Assembly: GCF_003597395.2 (NCBI RefSeq)
Contig: NC_133778.1
Coordinates: forward strand, 17,887,033 to 17,951,032
Direction: 5' to 3'
Origin: Chelonoidis abingdonii
Lineage: Eukaryota > Chordata > Testudines > Testudinidae
Length of the DNA stretch: 64,000 nt
Shown: piece after piece, positions 10,833 through 23,866 of the stretch
How positions within the stretch are numbered: the first letter of the stretch is position 1
How the letters are laid out: every line of letters starts with the position of its first letter
The notes under the pieces: model-generated
Database searches by the model: none
What the model was told of the DNA's origin: nothing
What the model saw: only the letters and a program-made list of their open reading frames with translations
Position numbers and translations under genes: made by a program

Positions 10833-13019
10833 TCAATAAAGGTAAAAAAGTTGAGGACTATACCATAATCAGAAGATGTCTCTGGCACCTAAGTGATAGA
10901 GCCCAAGACATTCTCTCATCAAACTCTGAAGAAAGTAGGCCGTACATACACTTTTCTCAGTGCCTGCTTCACGTACAAAAATAAATCTCAGAACAATGGG
11001 AAGCTGAAAACTTTATGACCACTATTATATGAACTACCCAGTACTGCTATACATTAGACACAATCTTTTCAATATTATACACATATGGTTTCAATAAAAA
11101 CTTGATGACCATTTCTATTTCTTTAATATCAAAGAAGCCCTGCTTTTTGAGCTAACAGTCAGATAAATTCATTTTGATAGACAAGAGCATGGAGAATTTG
11201 TAGAATAGATCTCAAAAACTTTAAATAGTTGTGTACTGCCAACTACATACTAACAAAGTAGCTTAAAACAATATGAACCTTCTAATTTTGGCTAGGCTAT
11301 GCCAGCTCCATGCCAGCTCTCAGAATCTTTTCTCTCCCTAAATTTTCTTGTCCATTATGCTTTGGTTACTTGAAACAGAGTGGTTTAAACTCATTTTATT
11401 GCATTTGTTAGCAAGTTTATGGTGACAGCTTGCCATTATTTTCCATGAAATATACTAAAAACTTTAATTACTGTCTGCTACTTTCTTATTTACGTATAGT
11501 GACATCATGCTTGCTACCAGTGTTTCCCTTTGATTTCTGTTCACAATTTCCCCCCTTGCATTATCTGAGATTTTATTCACTCATTCCATTGTACTGGTAC
11601 TGTAAGAATGACAAAGAAAATGTGTGGATAAATACTAGACTATTTGTAAATAATGTAGTCAATTAATTTAGCAATTTTTTTGTCCCAAACTGTCCACAGA
11701 TCAATCATGATTCTCCTGAATTTGTAGTTATCAGTATTTGTTCATCAAATCATTTGTGTGAACAAATTTTAGCTAATGGGTTATCCATGAATTGCACATT
11801 AGGGTTATTCATCATACTGAACATTTTGGATATTTGTTGTCTGTGATTGGTTGCATAGTATTGTTGCTGCTCCCTGATTGGGTGACCTAATATTTAGAAA
11901 CTATTTCCCTAAACACTTCATTTCTTAATTGAACATGTTTTGGCTATAGGCCCAAAATTTGCTGCATGAGAAAAACTGTATGAACAAAGGTTCAACCATG
12001 CAAATGTTTGTGAACAGGCTTTTACACTATTTGACCAGCTGTAATGCATCCATTCACAGTTGACAGTTTCAGTGAGATATAATTTATCTGCGCTGGAGAA
12101 CAAACTAGAGCTCTGATCCTGAAAAGACTTAAACACTTGCTTTCAATTTCACTGGATGTCTCCTTGATCTTCCATTATGAAAAGGGTAAAAGCAGTTCTT
12201 GATTTACCTTCTCTATATCATTCATTCATTATTTGATCTCTCTCTATAACGTCCTCTCCTCTTTTACTACTCTAAACTTAACAGTTCAGCCTTTTCAAAC
12301 TTTCATCATCTGGAAGTTTTCCCATTACCAATAATTTCTTTCATCCTATTGGTCCCCTATATTTTTGCTATATCCTTTGAGATAGTCTGGCCAGACATGA
12401 ATTCTAGGTGAGGATGTACTATTGATTTATATAATGGCATTATATAACTAAAGCGCTCTGGTCTCAATCTTCCCCCCCCAGCCCCACCTTCCCTTGCTTG
12501 GGTCCAGTGGCTGGGAATGAAGTTACTGCTATTCCTTTCTCTCCAGTCTCACAATCGCCTGTCACTTTCTGCTCTACTCTTTCAACAGTAGCTGCTGAAG
12601 TGTACCACTGTACCATCCACTGCTTCTGGATGGGAGATTATCCTTAGAAACACGTAGCCCAATAGTCTTTGGAGGAGAAGAGTAACAGACACAGGAGTGT
12701 GAAGCAAAATATCATGGTCAAATCCAAGGTCTTGAACTACAATTTCTGGAAAGTTGTGTATCTGGAAAATAAAATCTGCTGAGTTTAGCTACAACAGCTG
12801 AATTTAACAAATGCCTCTTTTGTGCTGCTAGATATTCTTACTATAACAAATACGTAACTTATTTCTCTATAATAAAGGTAATATTAAAATTGAGTAACTT
12901 CTCCATCATTATAAGGGTTATTTCCACTCTTCAGCCAATTCCTAGAAAGCTTTAACTAAAGCCGACAATTAACACTTTATTTACCAGGTCAATTGAAGCC
13001 TGTGTGAATTTTATGGAAA
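10833..13019. other. AT-rich intronic sequence, nothing recognised
   Basis: No exon, RNA gene or classifiable transposon was recognised in this stretch. There is a C-run at about 12471-12480. Confidence 0.4.
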
Positions 13020-14175
13020 GATAGACTCATAGGACTTTAGATAATTATGATGGTCCCTTCTGGCCGTAGTCTGGCCTTTGGCACATTGCAGGCCACAGAA
13101 CCTCGCCCACCTACTACTAGACTCAAAATCTCTGGCTGAGTTACTGAAGTCCTCAAATCTTGATTTAAAGACGTCAGGTTACAGAGAATCAACCACTTAT
13201 TTTAGTTCAAAGCAGCAAGTGGCCCATGCTGCAGGGGAAGGCAAAACCCCTCAGGATCTCTGCCAATTTGATCTGGGCAGAAATTCCTTCCTGACTCCAA
13301 ATATGGAGATCAGTTAGACCCTGAGCATGTGAGTAATACCCACCAGTCAGACACTTGAGAAAGAATTCTCTGTAGTAACTCAGAGCCCTCCTCATCTAGT
13401 GTCTCATTTCTGGTCATTGGAGATATTTGCTAATAGCAGTTGTAGATGGACCATGTCCCACTGTAGGCAACCTCATCATACCATCCCCTCCATAAACTTA
13501 TCAAGCCCAATCTTGAAACAAGTTAGGTTTTTCGCTCCCACTGTTCTCCTGGGAAGGCTGTTCCACAACTTCACTCCTCTAATGGTTAGAAACGTTAATT
13601 TAATTTCAAGACTAAACCAATGTTTTAAGACCTTGCATACAACTGAGGTCAAACTAATGAGCCTGTACTTTCCTGGATCACTTCTTTCCCCTTTCTTAAA
13701 TATAGGTACTGATTTTGCATTTCTCTAGTCAGAGGGTACCATACCTAAGTTTATGATTCATAAAAAATCCTTGCTATTGGGCGTGCAATTTCATGTATCA
13801 GTTCCTTTAACATTCTTGGGTGGAAATTATCGGTGCCCCTGATTTGGTTCCATTAAGCTGTTTGAGTTTGGCTTCCACCTTGGATGTGGTAATTTCTACT
13901 TGCATATCTTGGTTCCCCATACCAACCCTGTCACAGTCTCCAAGTGCCTCATTACTCTCATTAAAAATTAAGGCAAAATACTCGTTTAGCTGTTGGGCCA
14001 TGCCTAGATTATCTTTAAACTCTACCCCATCCTCAGTGCTTAAGTGGTCCCACTTACTCTTTCCTAACTTTGGTTTTTGTTTTTTGTTTTATTATGGCTA
14101 AAGGACCTTGCACTATTGGTTTAATTTCCTTTGAAAAACCCAGTTCTGCTTGACTTCTGGCAGCTAGAACCTCAC
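13020..14175 (-). mobile_element. CR1 LINE, internally deleted
   Basis: The plus strand begins with the antisense CR1 3' signature (GACTCATAGGACTTTAGATA, then TGGTCCCTTCTGGCC). It continues through the C-terminal and RT regions. At the far end the minus strand encodes 'MAQQLNEYFALIFNESNEA' and 'VEITTSKVEAKLKQLNGTKS', the linker just before the CR1 RT domain. The path jumps from the 3' portion to an RT segment near 13640, so an internal piece is missing. Frames are broken and the copy is non-functional. Confidence 0.85.
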
Positions 14176-15421
14176 TTTAAGCATTGTAGTTTCATATGAA
14201 ATATATGACAATGAAAAATCATCCTTTGTGTAATATGATCAGTATTATTTAGAAATAGATTGACACTCAGAAGCCTCTTTACTGGAGATAGCTGAATGCT
14301 CTTCTCTGCCTCAGAAATACCAAGGAGGCAGAATGGAAAGTTTGAGAGTTTAAATGCCTGGGCAGTTTAAGAAAGGAAGTAACCTAAGGACTTAACTGCA
14401 TTGAAATGCAAAATATGCTTTTTGTCACCTGAACACAAAGAACTCAGATGTAATTTCTAGGTTTAAACAATAAGGGACAAAGAAAATAGTACACCAGGGA
14501 GGAACAAGTCTCTTATTTACATCACTTCAATGTAAACAAAACACAGAAAGAGAAAATACTTAATTGAACTATTCTCAAGGAAGCTGACACAAGAATCACC
14601 AACCCCTAACCCCCAGAATAGTGACTCTCAGAGTGAAGTCAGATTTATTTATATTCTGACCATTAACTTTAAATTTTGTTTTATTTTCTAGGTAGTCTAT
14701 ACTAATTCATTTTTTATCAATACAATTAAATAGAAAGAAATGAGTGATGAAATCTGAATCATAAACTTGCTGGGAATTCCCTTCCCCATCCTCTAGTTCT
14801 AGTAGTTGCATTGTTTTGTGTGTGAGAGCATGCACACGTGTGTCTGTGTTAGTGAGTAGGCATCTAACCCTTTTCCTGTCTATTTGGCTCCAGCCATGGC
14901 ATGTTCAGAGGAATTTCATTTCCTTGAGGCAGAGACAAATGACACAAAAAGGTCTCTCACTCTAGTGCATCTTTTTTCCTAGTACAGCTAGAATTTACCA
15001 TTTTACAGAACAGCTGCACCGAAATAATTTAAATATTATGCTTGTTTGTCCTACAGTTATCAAGTGATCATATCAACAATACTCATTCTGTCTCTCCTGT
15101 CATCAAACTTAGATTTACCACACAGCCACATTACTTTCCCAGTATCTGACCAAGATAGGGATCTGGTTGAAAGAAACTGGTCGCAATTTAATCTCGACAA
15201 GTCAAAAGTGATGACTGTCTGCCAGGGAAAGTGTTGAGACAAATGGGGAAAGGCAGTGTTTGCTTATCTGCAGTGGGGTGTTGTCTGCATTTTGTCAAGA
15301 TGGTTCACAGCCTTATAGCACTAATGTATCCATTACCACTTTCTGATCACCAAGGCACAGAGGGGGCCCACGGTGCCACTGTACATAGGTGACTAGCCAA
15401 GAGACTGAGATCTCTCCTCTC
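14176..15421. other. Intronic sequence, nothing recognised
   Basis: No exon or classifiable repeat was seen, apart from a short TG-rich patch at about 14815-14850. Confidence 0.4.
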
Positions 15422-15424
15422 TAA

Positions 15425-15730
15425 GGCTATGTTTATACTACACACCTTTTAGTGACCCAGCTGTGCTGCTACAGCCATGCCGCTAAAAGGCGTTCACTGT
15501 AGCTGCTCTTTGTTGGCGCGAGAGAGCTCTCCCGCCAACAAAATTAATCCACCCCCAACAAGAGGCGATAGCTTTGTTGGCAGGAGAACTGTCCTGTCAA
15601 CAAAGTGCTGTTCATAGTGGTGTTTTTTGTCGGTAAATCTTTTGTTGTTCAGCGGGGAGGAGGGGTGTGTTTTTTTCACACCACTGAACTACAGAAGTTT
15701 TACTGACGAAAGTACAGTGAAGACAAAGCC
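15425..15730. mobile_element. PIF/Harbinger-type MITE with TAA target duplication
   Basis: The element begins GGCTATGTTTATACTACAC and ends with the inverted counterpart GTACAGTGAAGACAAAGCC. It is flanked on both sides by TAA (15422-15424 and 15731-15733). A 3-bp TAA duplication with subterminal inverted repeats is the hallmark of PIF/Harbinger MITEs. It has no transposase. The inner sequence (GTTGGCGCGAGAGAGCTCTC, CGCCAACAAA) is itself palindromic. Confidence 0.75.
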
Positions 15731-15806
15731 TAATACAGGCATCATAACTCATTCACACCTGTGTCATCTCCAGGCTAGTCTGCTTTAGGATCCTTGAAGA
15801 GGGCAA

Positions 15807-16021
15807 GGACACATTTACACTGCAATAAAAGACCCATAGTATGGCTGCACTTGACCTGAGTCAGCTGACTCGGGCTTGCAGGGCTATAAAATTCCAGTGT
15901 AGACACTCCAGTCCAAGCCTAAATGTCAATACTGCAATTTTATAGTCCTGCAGCCTGAGCCAGCTGACCCAGGCTTTGATACTCTGTGCCACAGATTTTT
16001 TACCTCAGTGCAGATGTACCC
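15807..16021. mobile_element. PIF/Harbinger-type MITE
   Basis: The left end GGACACATTTACACTGCAAT and the right end CTCAGTGCAGATGTACCC are inverted copies. Flanking trinucleotides are CAA (15804-15806) and TAA (16022-16024), consistent with a decayed TAA duplication. The interior carries repeated 'GAGTCAGCTGACTCGGGCT' and 'GAGCCAGCTGACCCAGGCT' blocks. It lies 76 bp from the MITE at 15425-15730 but belongs to a different family. Confidence 0.7.
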
Positions 16022-16024
16022 TAA

Positions 16025-18092
16025 GAAGTCAGCTGGCACAAACTGTCGGGGTTTGGGTGGGATCTGCTGTGAGCACATAGCAAATCTGCTCCAGGCTCTG
16101 CAACAACTCACTGTTCACCTTTGGGTGCCATTCAAGTAGTGGTAACAGTCCTAGACAGATTGAGGCCATGGCTACCAAAGAAACTGCTTTTCACCTTAAA
16201 TCCTACCACAGCAATTAAAACCAGCTGGGCTGCTCTTTCCCAGACTGACTTTCCTGCTTGAGGACCCACATCTCTGGAATCTGCTGCTCTTTTGCCAGAT
16301 CAAGAGTTAGGTAATCTTCAGAGCACAATATAAGAATGTCTGTTTTATAAAAGCAAGTGCATATCATAGTAAATGCTTTTAAGCATTACTAAATAAATAA
16401 GAGTAAGTACCCTCCTCCTTAGCTGCAAAGCCAGTCATCGAAGACTGACAGAGATGTGTAGGCTGAACTTTTACTACAATGCCACCACTTTGAAAGTATT
16501 GGACCTATAGATGTCATAAAATTCCCATCCTGGGAAACAGTGTGATCGCTCTTCACACCATCTTGTGACTCATTTTCAATCCCTCTGAGTAAGACGCTGT
16601 TTTTATTTTTCTTACCTTTTAAAGCTTTAAGACTTAAAGTGAAACAAATAGAAAAAATGAAACTTTTAAAAACTTTTTGCACATAGGCATGGAACATGGT
16701 CCACTCTCTGTGCCTAATGCTACATTTGGCTTTAATAGTGTGATATTCAAAGGTACAAAAGGGAGTTTGGACTCCCTGAATTGGTGGAAGTTGGGGGTCC
16801 ATTTCCTCTTTTTGCCCTTGAAATTCACCCTCTTTAAGCTTTACAAACTGATGAGAGAATTTTCTTCTCCCTGGCAAAGGGTGACAAAATTTCGTAGATC
16901 TTGCAGCATCCTACAAAAGCCTGCACTTTGCCTCATAAGGCAGTGACGCTTTTGATTTGATAGCATATGTTAATCAATTCATCTGCACTGAAGTGAAATT
17001 CATTAGTAAAGCCAAAGAGGAAAAAGATGGAACCTGGATCCTCAAGGCACTTGCAAAATCTTTGCAATATTTATCCTGTCCTAAACCTACCAAACATGAA
17101 CACATACTTGGAGTAATTTGAGTAGGTGAACTTCACGGCAAGCCTTTCACTTATTTACAACATTTTACATAGGATTTTACAAGACTATATACAATTATTT
17201 AACAAGCTATCAGCTGTGCTGCATAACATATTGAACAAGAAGCTGTACCAACAAGAATAAATATCTACAGGAACTGTGGAAAATAAAATCAGAATAAAAC
17301 TAGGCTATTTTGTTCTGACTTTAATAGTTTAGTAGAGCTTCTGTTTCATACTGAGAGCAAATTGTGCAAGCTAAGGTTGAAACCATGAAAATATTTAAAT
17401 CTCCAACTACTGCTTTTACATTGCCAGCTACCTGTACTGTCATAAATCCTGGGGACTTTTCTATAAAATAATGCACCCAGGACCCAGTCCATAGTTTAGC
17501 TGATTCCTGCAGATAGCAAGAGAGTTACCTGCAGATTTATGTAGATGCAAGAGCACCACCTGTTGACTTCTATTGTGTCTCTCTTTGGTTTCCATGTTAC
17601 CATGGTAGGTGGAATCAGGCCATTGCTCAATGCTAGAATGACTTTCCTTGCACATGAGCCTGACAGTCAGCCATGATACTATGCTTGGACAATGGAGCTG
17701 GGCAAACATATCCAGAACACCTTTACATGCCTCCCTACTGATGCAACTATCACAGTGCTCTTCCTGCTCCTCCATGTTAACTCTGTTGGAGGATTATCAG
17801 GTGCTCCCATAGAATCAGCAACAATCAGACAAAGGTGAAGTAGCACAGGTCATTATTGGGGGTCCTTGTCCAAGCACTTCCCTTACGACTCAGTCATCTT
17901 TGTTGCCTTGGTTTCCCAGAGCTTCCCCAGAACCACAATTCACAGGAGGATCCCAGGGCTCATATTTCCCCTCACCACAATCCCCAACATCTCACATTTC
18001 ATATCCTGGCAGTGGGACAACAGCAATAGTGGTTAAGTAACAAGTGGGTTAAGTTTGCCTTAAGCAGAAACTGACCTCCCAAATGATTTAGG
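16025..18092. other. Intronic sequence, nothing recognised
   Basis: AT-rich with scattered open frames. None shows a protein family signature or plausible splice sites. No RNA gene or classifiable repeat was recognised. Confidence 0.4.
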
Positions 18093-18208
18093 CAGGTGTG
18101 ATAGAACAATTTTTATACAGTGGGTGCTGAGAGCCACTGAACCAAACTGTAAACCCTGTACACTACTTCAAGCCAGGGGTGCTGCAGCATCCCTAGTTCC
18201 AGCACCTA
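18093..18208. mobile_element. Small non-autonomous DNA transposon (probable hAT MITE)
   Basis: The left end CAGGTGTGATAGAACAA and the reverse complement of the right end (TAGGTGCTGGAACTAGG) match as degenerate terminal inverted repeats of the CAGGTGCTGGAAC type. The interior 'GCTGAGAGCCACTGAACCAA' and 'CAAGCCAGGGGTGCTGC' matches a repeat I recognise from turtle genomes. No clear 8-bp target duplication was found. Confidence 0.5.
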
Positions 18209-18319
18209 TGGATCTAGATAAACAGTTGAATGAAAATATTTAAATCTACTACTGCAGAGCTCCTGCTAACACAGAGCTAATGGAGGAGCAAGAGGAATAT
18301 TGAAAGTACCAGTTCTGGT

Positions 18320-19227
18320 ATTAAGGTGGATACATGTGGGCAGGAAGTTTTTTTTTTTATTTAATTTAAATATATTTAAAAAAATGATTTAAAATTAAAT
18401 TTGAAATTGACAAGCAGGACTAAGTACTAAACTTTTTATAATATATTCAAATAATTTAAATTAAATACAAAAATACTATTAAGCAGTACACATTTGCTGC
18501 CAAGTTTTAAAGAAAGTCAGATGACTGAACTGGCTAAGCACCTGTAAGCAGAATTTGCTGAAGTGTCAAACTGGCTTTTGACAGCAGTAGCCTCTTCTGC
18601 AGATGCAGAGAAAATATTTTCTTCATTTCAGTTTGTTCAATTTAGTTCAGTTCAATGAAAAGTTCATTCAAAGTAAACAACTGGGAGTTAGAAAAGCAGG
18701 GAAGCTTGTTTTCCTCTTTCAATCCATAAATAAAAAGACAGTTGAGAGGATGAGATCTACTAGTTCTAAAATTCGGAAGGTTTTAGTGACCAAATAAATC
18801 AGTTCAATTCACTAACTACAGATAATACTTCCTTAGTGTAATAAAGCAGTTAGTTTTAAATGCAAAACGTTTTGATAAATGTTTTTCTAATGTATCCTGC
18901 ACATGTAAGGTACTATTAATTAATAAAAAATGCTCTTTAGTACATTTTTAATTGATTTTGAATTTCCATCCAAATAGAGGTTGACACAAATCACAAGTAA
19001 AAAATTAATCATCCAGTAAATAAGAAATGCATCACCATTTTCTAATATAGTAAAAAATGGAAAAATTAAGAATCTGAATAAATATAAATTAAGCTACATA
19101 ATTGCTTAAATAAATGTGTATAGATATAGCGTGTCCTCCTGGTTAGCAAAAAGAAGCACCAAATTAGCAAGTAGCATGGTACAAATGGAAAACACAATTC
19201 ATATTGGTGATTTAAATCAATCCACCC
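18320..19227 (+). mobile_element. hAT DNA transposon remnant with transposase C-terminus
   Basis: Around 18500-18800 the plus strand keeps pieces of a hAT transposase C-terminal dimerisation domain in mixed frames: an 'SADAEKIFSS' segment near 18595, then 'LGVRKAGKLVFLFQSINKK' at 18681-18737. These match the conserved 'SsxxERxFS...LgxeKAxKLVFlfq' arrangement. The element seems to end at GATTTAAATCAATCCACCCT (to 19227), a terminal repeat typical of a reptilian hAT family. The 5' end is an AT-rich tract at 18340-18480 and most of the gene is missing. Stops and frameshifts show it is dead. Confidence 0.65.
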
Positions 19228-20604
19228 TCCATGTGAGCTTATCAGAGAGCAAGCAAGCATGTGTGCAGGCTCTGTGAACTATTACCGCTGGTATTAGCAG
19301 TAGGGGAGTCAGCCATAGAGCCAATGTAGGCATTCTGAGGCCAGCGATGAGCCTACAGTACCTGTTGTGAATATAATAACTTGGAAAAAAAACCTCCTTT
19401 CCAATTTTTTTTTATTAAAGTGTAAAAATGTGGTTTTGGGAAAATGTATAGAAAGTTGTAGCCTATATCCCACAAAGAAACAAACATAATGGCTACCTTT
19501 TAAATCATCACCTTTACATTTAATGTACTTAGCCCTCCATACATTCAAGTACACAGTGGAAGTGGCTGCTGGACTTATACATTAAAGCATTATTTACTTT
19601 TGAATTCTTAACTGACAGGTTCTGGGTTAGTTAGCACCAACAGAAATTACAACCTCCAATGACAGTAGCAAATGCAGAAAGCAACAGGCAACAGAAAAGG
19701 CAGGTACTTGGAGATGAACAATGGCACTCTCCAAGGATGCAACTCACCCACTGGCTCTGAAAAGGCACAAAACACTTCTCCCAACCCACTTCAGACAAGA
19801 TTCCATTAGCAGTGGCGGAGACAAGATAACCACTTGGGACCATTTCCCCCAGGCTGGGATGGAGGTGGCACACTGCTTGAGTATGTATGCAAATATTTGT
19901 CATCTTGGCCATGAAAATATTTGAATATGCATATAACTATACTCATATGTACATAGCCACATTTTGCAATTCTCCTTTATTTAAATATATGCATATTTAA
20001 ATAGGAATCCCAAGCAGGAGACTAACTTCCCTCTCTCTAGCCTCATCACAGGCTTGATCCAGTTCTCACTGAAATGAGCGGAAAGTTGCCCATTGACTTC
20101 TAAGGGTGTTATATTGGGCCCTCTAAATCCACAATGCCACTCCCTCCCACCACCAAAATCCTCCCAAAACTCAACTCTTCCTTCCTATGGTCATACATTA
20201 CAGTACACAGTATATGACACTTGGATTAGGATTGTAGGGACATGAAGGCCTTGTACAGCTGCAAAAAGGGAGATCTGGGGCTTAAAATGAGCATGTGTCT
20301 GTCGGGATCTCCCCTATCCTCTTTAAGCACATATATATTTCTAGAACAGATAAATACAAAAAACCATAACACTTCATTATGAAGTTGATTAGTCTAGGTT
20401 ACAGATGCATTGTTCCAATGGTCCTAATTTTCAGCAATGGCTTCTAATTTTAGAGACAACTGATAACACTAATTAACTGTTTGGGCTGCTTCTCAGCAGT
20501 TAGATGTTTAAGTATTACCAATTAAGCCTACAATTCATTGAACGTCTGTTCTCAACCTATAAATTTATCAACCAGTTCACCATCTTAACATGATCAGAGA
20601 TACC
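19228..20604. other. Intronic sequence, nothing recognised
   Basis: No coding exon was recognised. A short palindrome-type interspersed motif (CCCATTGACTTC near 20091) suggests an old repeat, but it cannot be classified. Confidence 0.4.
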
Positions 20605-22860
20605 AATCACAGAATCACAGAAATGTAGGGCTGGAAGGGACCTTGCACTGAGCAAGGACAAAGTAAACCTAGACCCTTCCCGATATGTATTTTTCCAACC
20701 TGTTCTTAAAACCCTGCAAGGATGGAGATTCCACAACCATCCTTGGAAGCCTATTCCAAAACTTACTACCCTTATAGTTAGAAAGTTTTTCCTAACATAT
20801 AACCTGAATTTCCTTTCCTGCAGATTTAGCCCATTACGTCTTGTCCTACCTTTACTGGACATGGAGAACAACTGATCACTATCTTCTTTAAAACAGCCCT
20901 TAACGTATTTGAAGGCTTTTATCAGGTTCCCACTCAGTCTTCTTTGGTCAAGATTAAACATACCTGTTTTTTTTAACCTTCCCTCATAGGTCAGGTTTTC
21001 TAAACCTTTTATCAAAGTTGTTGCTCTCTTCTGAACTCTCTCTAATTTATCCACATATTTCCTAAAGTGTGGTGCCCAGAACTGGACTCAATATTTCAGC
21101 TGAAGCCTCACCAGTGCCAAGCAGAGCAGGACAATTACCTCCCATGTCTTACATAGAACACTCCTGTTAATCCACCCCAGGATTATATTAGCCTTTTTCA
21201 CAACTGCATCACATTGTTTACTGCTATTCAATTTGTGATTCGCTATAACCCCCAGATCCTTTTCAGCAGTACTACTACCTAGCCAGTTATTCCCCATTTT
21301 GCAGCTGTTCATTTGATTTCTCCTTCCTAATTGTAGTACTTTATATTTATCTTTACCGAATTTCATTTTGTTGATTTCAGACTAATTCTCTAATTTGTCA
21401 AGGTCATTTTGAAATCTAATCCTGTCATCAAATGCATTTGAAACACCTCCCAGTTTGGAGTCATTAATGGAAATATTGACTCGTACTGGAAGCAGGAAAG
21501 ATCCCTGCATGACTCCACTAAATGCGTGCTCCCAGTTTGATAGCAAACCACAAATAATTGTGCATCCATTGTATAGCAATTTTATCTAGATCACATTTCC
21601 CTAGTTTGCTTACAAGAATGTAATGTGGGACTGTGTCAAAAGCCTTACTAAAATCAAGATATATCAGGTCTACAGCTTCCCCCATCCACTGGGCCAGTAA
21701 CCTCATCAAAGAAGGAAATTAGGTTGGTTTGGCATGATTTGTTCTTGACAAATTCATGCTAGCAGTACCTTATAACCCTACTGCCCTCTCTGTGCTTGCA
21801 AATTGATGGTTTAACTATTTTTTCCAGTATCTTTACAAGAATCCAAGTTAGACTGACAGGTCTACAACTCTCTGGGTCCTCTCTGCTCCCCTTTTTAAAA
21901 ATTGGTACTATGTTTGCTCATCTCCAATCCTCGGGGACTTCACTTATTCCTCATTATTTTTTGATAACTGCTAACAATTCTGAGATTGCTTCAGGTAGTT
22001 TAAGTATTCTAGGATGAATTTCATCAAGCCTTGAATTCATCTAATTTATCTAATTATTCTTTAACCTATTCTTTCCCTATTTTGGCTTGCATTCCTTCCC
22101 CCTTGTTATTAATATTAATTGTTTTGAATATCTGGTCACCATTAAACTTTTTAGTGAAAACCTGAAGCAAAACAGGCATTTAACACCTCAGCCTTCTTGA
22201 TGTCATCAGTTATTAGCTCTCCATCCCCACTAGATACAGGTCCTATACTTTACTTTGTCTTTCTCCTGTTCCTAATGTATTTAATGAACCTCTAATTGCC
22301 TCTTATGTCCCGTGCTAGGTATATCTCATTTTGTGCCTTAGCTTTCTGATTTTGTCCCTACATACTTATGTTATTCTTTTTACACCTCCTTAGAAATTCA
22401 CCTGTTTCCACTTTTTGTAGGATCCCTTTTTGGGTTTCAGGGCATTAAAGAAATCCTGATAGAGCCATATTGGTCTCTTACGATTTTTCCTATATTTCCT
22501 TTGCATTGGGATAGTTGGCAGTTGTGCCTTAAATATTGTCTCCTTGAGAAACTGCGAGCTCTCCTGAACTCCTTGATCCTTTCTTCTCATGAGACCTTAC
22601 CACCAGTTCTCTGCATTTGTTAAAGTCTGAGGGTTTTTTTTAAAATCCACTAAACTTAGTCTGCTGTTCTCACTACTTCCGGTCCTTAAAATCATAAACT
22701 TTATCATTTCAGGATCACTTTCACCCAAATTGCCTTCAACCTTCATATTCACAACCATTTCCTTCTTGTAAGTCAGAATCAAGTCTAAAATGGCTGTTTC
22801 CCTGGTTACTTGCTGCACTTCCTAAAACAAAAAGTTATCCTCAATTTATTCCAAGATGTC
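20605..22860 (-). mobile_element. CR1 LINE, 2.2-kb copy with ORF2 remnants
   Basis: The 3' end is at 20605 (antisense AATCACAGAATCACAG...GGGCTGGAAGGGACC). Reading the minus strand downward from 22818, broken frames encode CR1 ORF2 parts in order. First comes the end of the endonuclease ('NLGESDPEMIKFMILRTGSS'), then the linker ('RPIWLYQDFFNALKPKKGSY') and RT ('DLIYLDFSKAFDTVPHYILV', whose FDTVPH is the RT motif A region). These are followed by 'NHKLNSSKQCDAVVKKANII' and the C-terminal 'LERVQKRATTLIKGLENLTY'. Several frameshifts and stops make it inactive. Confidence 0.92.
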
Positions 22861-23549
22861 ACTACATGCCCACTCTCTTTGAACTATGGAAAATGAGCTT
22901 GAATCATATCAAAAGCTCATTTCAGCAAAGTATTGTAATACCTGTGCATAAGGGGACAAAACTGTGTTTGGAATATCAAGGGTGAGAAAGGTTTGCAGTC
23001 CATCTCTAGATAACTGATAGGGGTACTGAGTCTTATCGGTATCTGACACATACTGGCACTTTCATTATTCATTTGCTGATATTTTCATATTAAAAGTTAA
23101 AGTTGAGGATTTAAACTTTTTTTCTTAAGTACATAAATTTAAGTTATTACCACCAATTTTACCCTCTCATCCAAACATCTTTTCCCTTCTAATGTAATAA
23201 CTTCTCTACACTGAATATTTTTTTAACCCAAGTGACACTGCTTAAATTCAAGTTCTTTTTTAATCACAGAAGGAGGAAATACATTAACAGTCTTCAGACA
23301 AGAAAGGAGGATTTTTGCAAGTTCAGTGGCACATGCAGATGTGAAAGGAGTTTCTAATTTCATGGAAGAGATTCAAGTTTCAAAAATACAAATGCAAAAA
23401 GGGTCTTTGGTCAAATCAGTGCTACAGGCTTCAGTGCATCCTTTTTAAAAAGCAGTAAGGGAGTACTACTCATTTTCTTACTTAAGAATAACATCCTGTA
23501 TCATATATAGCTAGAGTTAAAATGGGTCTGTTAATAATAACTGATTATT
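22861..23549. other. AT-rich intronic sequence, nothing recognised
   Basis: No exon or classifiable repeat was seen. Confidence 0.4.
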
Positions 23550-23756
23550 CACAGATTATAAACCAGAAGGGACCACTGTGATCATCTAATTCGAATTCCT
23601 GTATAACACAGATCATCAGATTTTTCTGAATTACTTCCCATTTGAACTAGAGCATATTTTTCAGAAAAATATCTAATTTTAATTTAGATTTTTTAATTGA
23701 CAGAGAATCTACCACAAAAATTGTTCCAACAGTGGATTATCCTCACTGTTATAAGT
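23550..23756 (-). mobile_element. CR1 LINE 3' end fragment
   Basis: The plus strand shows the antisense CR1 tail ('TTATAAACCAGAAGGGACCA', 'TGTGATCATCTAATTCGAAT'), followed by diverged ORF2 C-terminal sequence. It is cut short at 23756 by the Penelope-like unit. Confidence 0.75.
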
Positions 23757-23866
23757 TTCAAGTATCAGAGGGGTAGCCGTGTTAGTCTGGATCTGTAAAA
23801 GCAGCAAAGAGTCCTGTGGCACCTTATAGACTAACAGACGTATTGGAGCATGAGCTTTTGTGGGTG
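23757..23866 (+). mobile_element. Penelope-like repeat fragment, left flank of the DIRS element
   Basis: It reads AGTATCAGAGGGGTAGCCGT, TTAGTCTGGATCTGTAAAAG, then GAGTCCTGTGGCACC and stops at GAGCTTTTGTGGGTG. Other copies here continue at that point into a hammerhead-like hairpin. The break coincides with the start of the DIRS terminal repeat, so the DIRS insertion or an associated rearrangement truncated it. Classification is inferred, as for the copy at 8141-8257. Confidence 0.6.
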
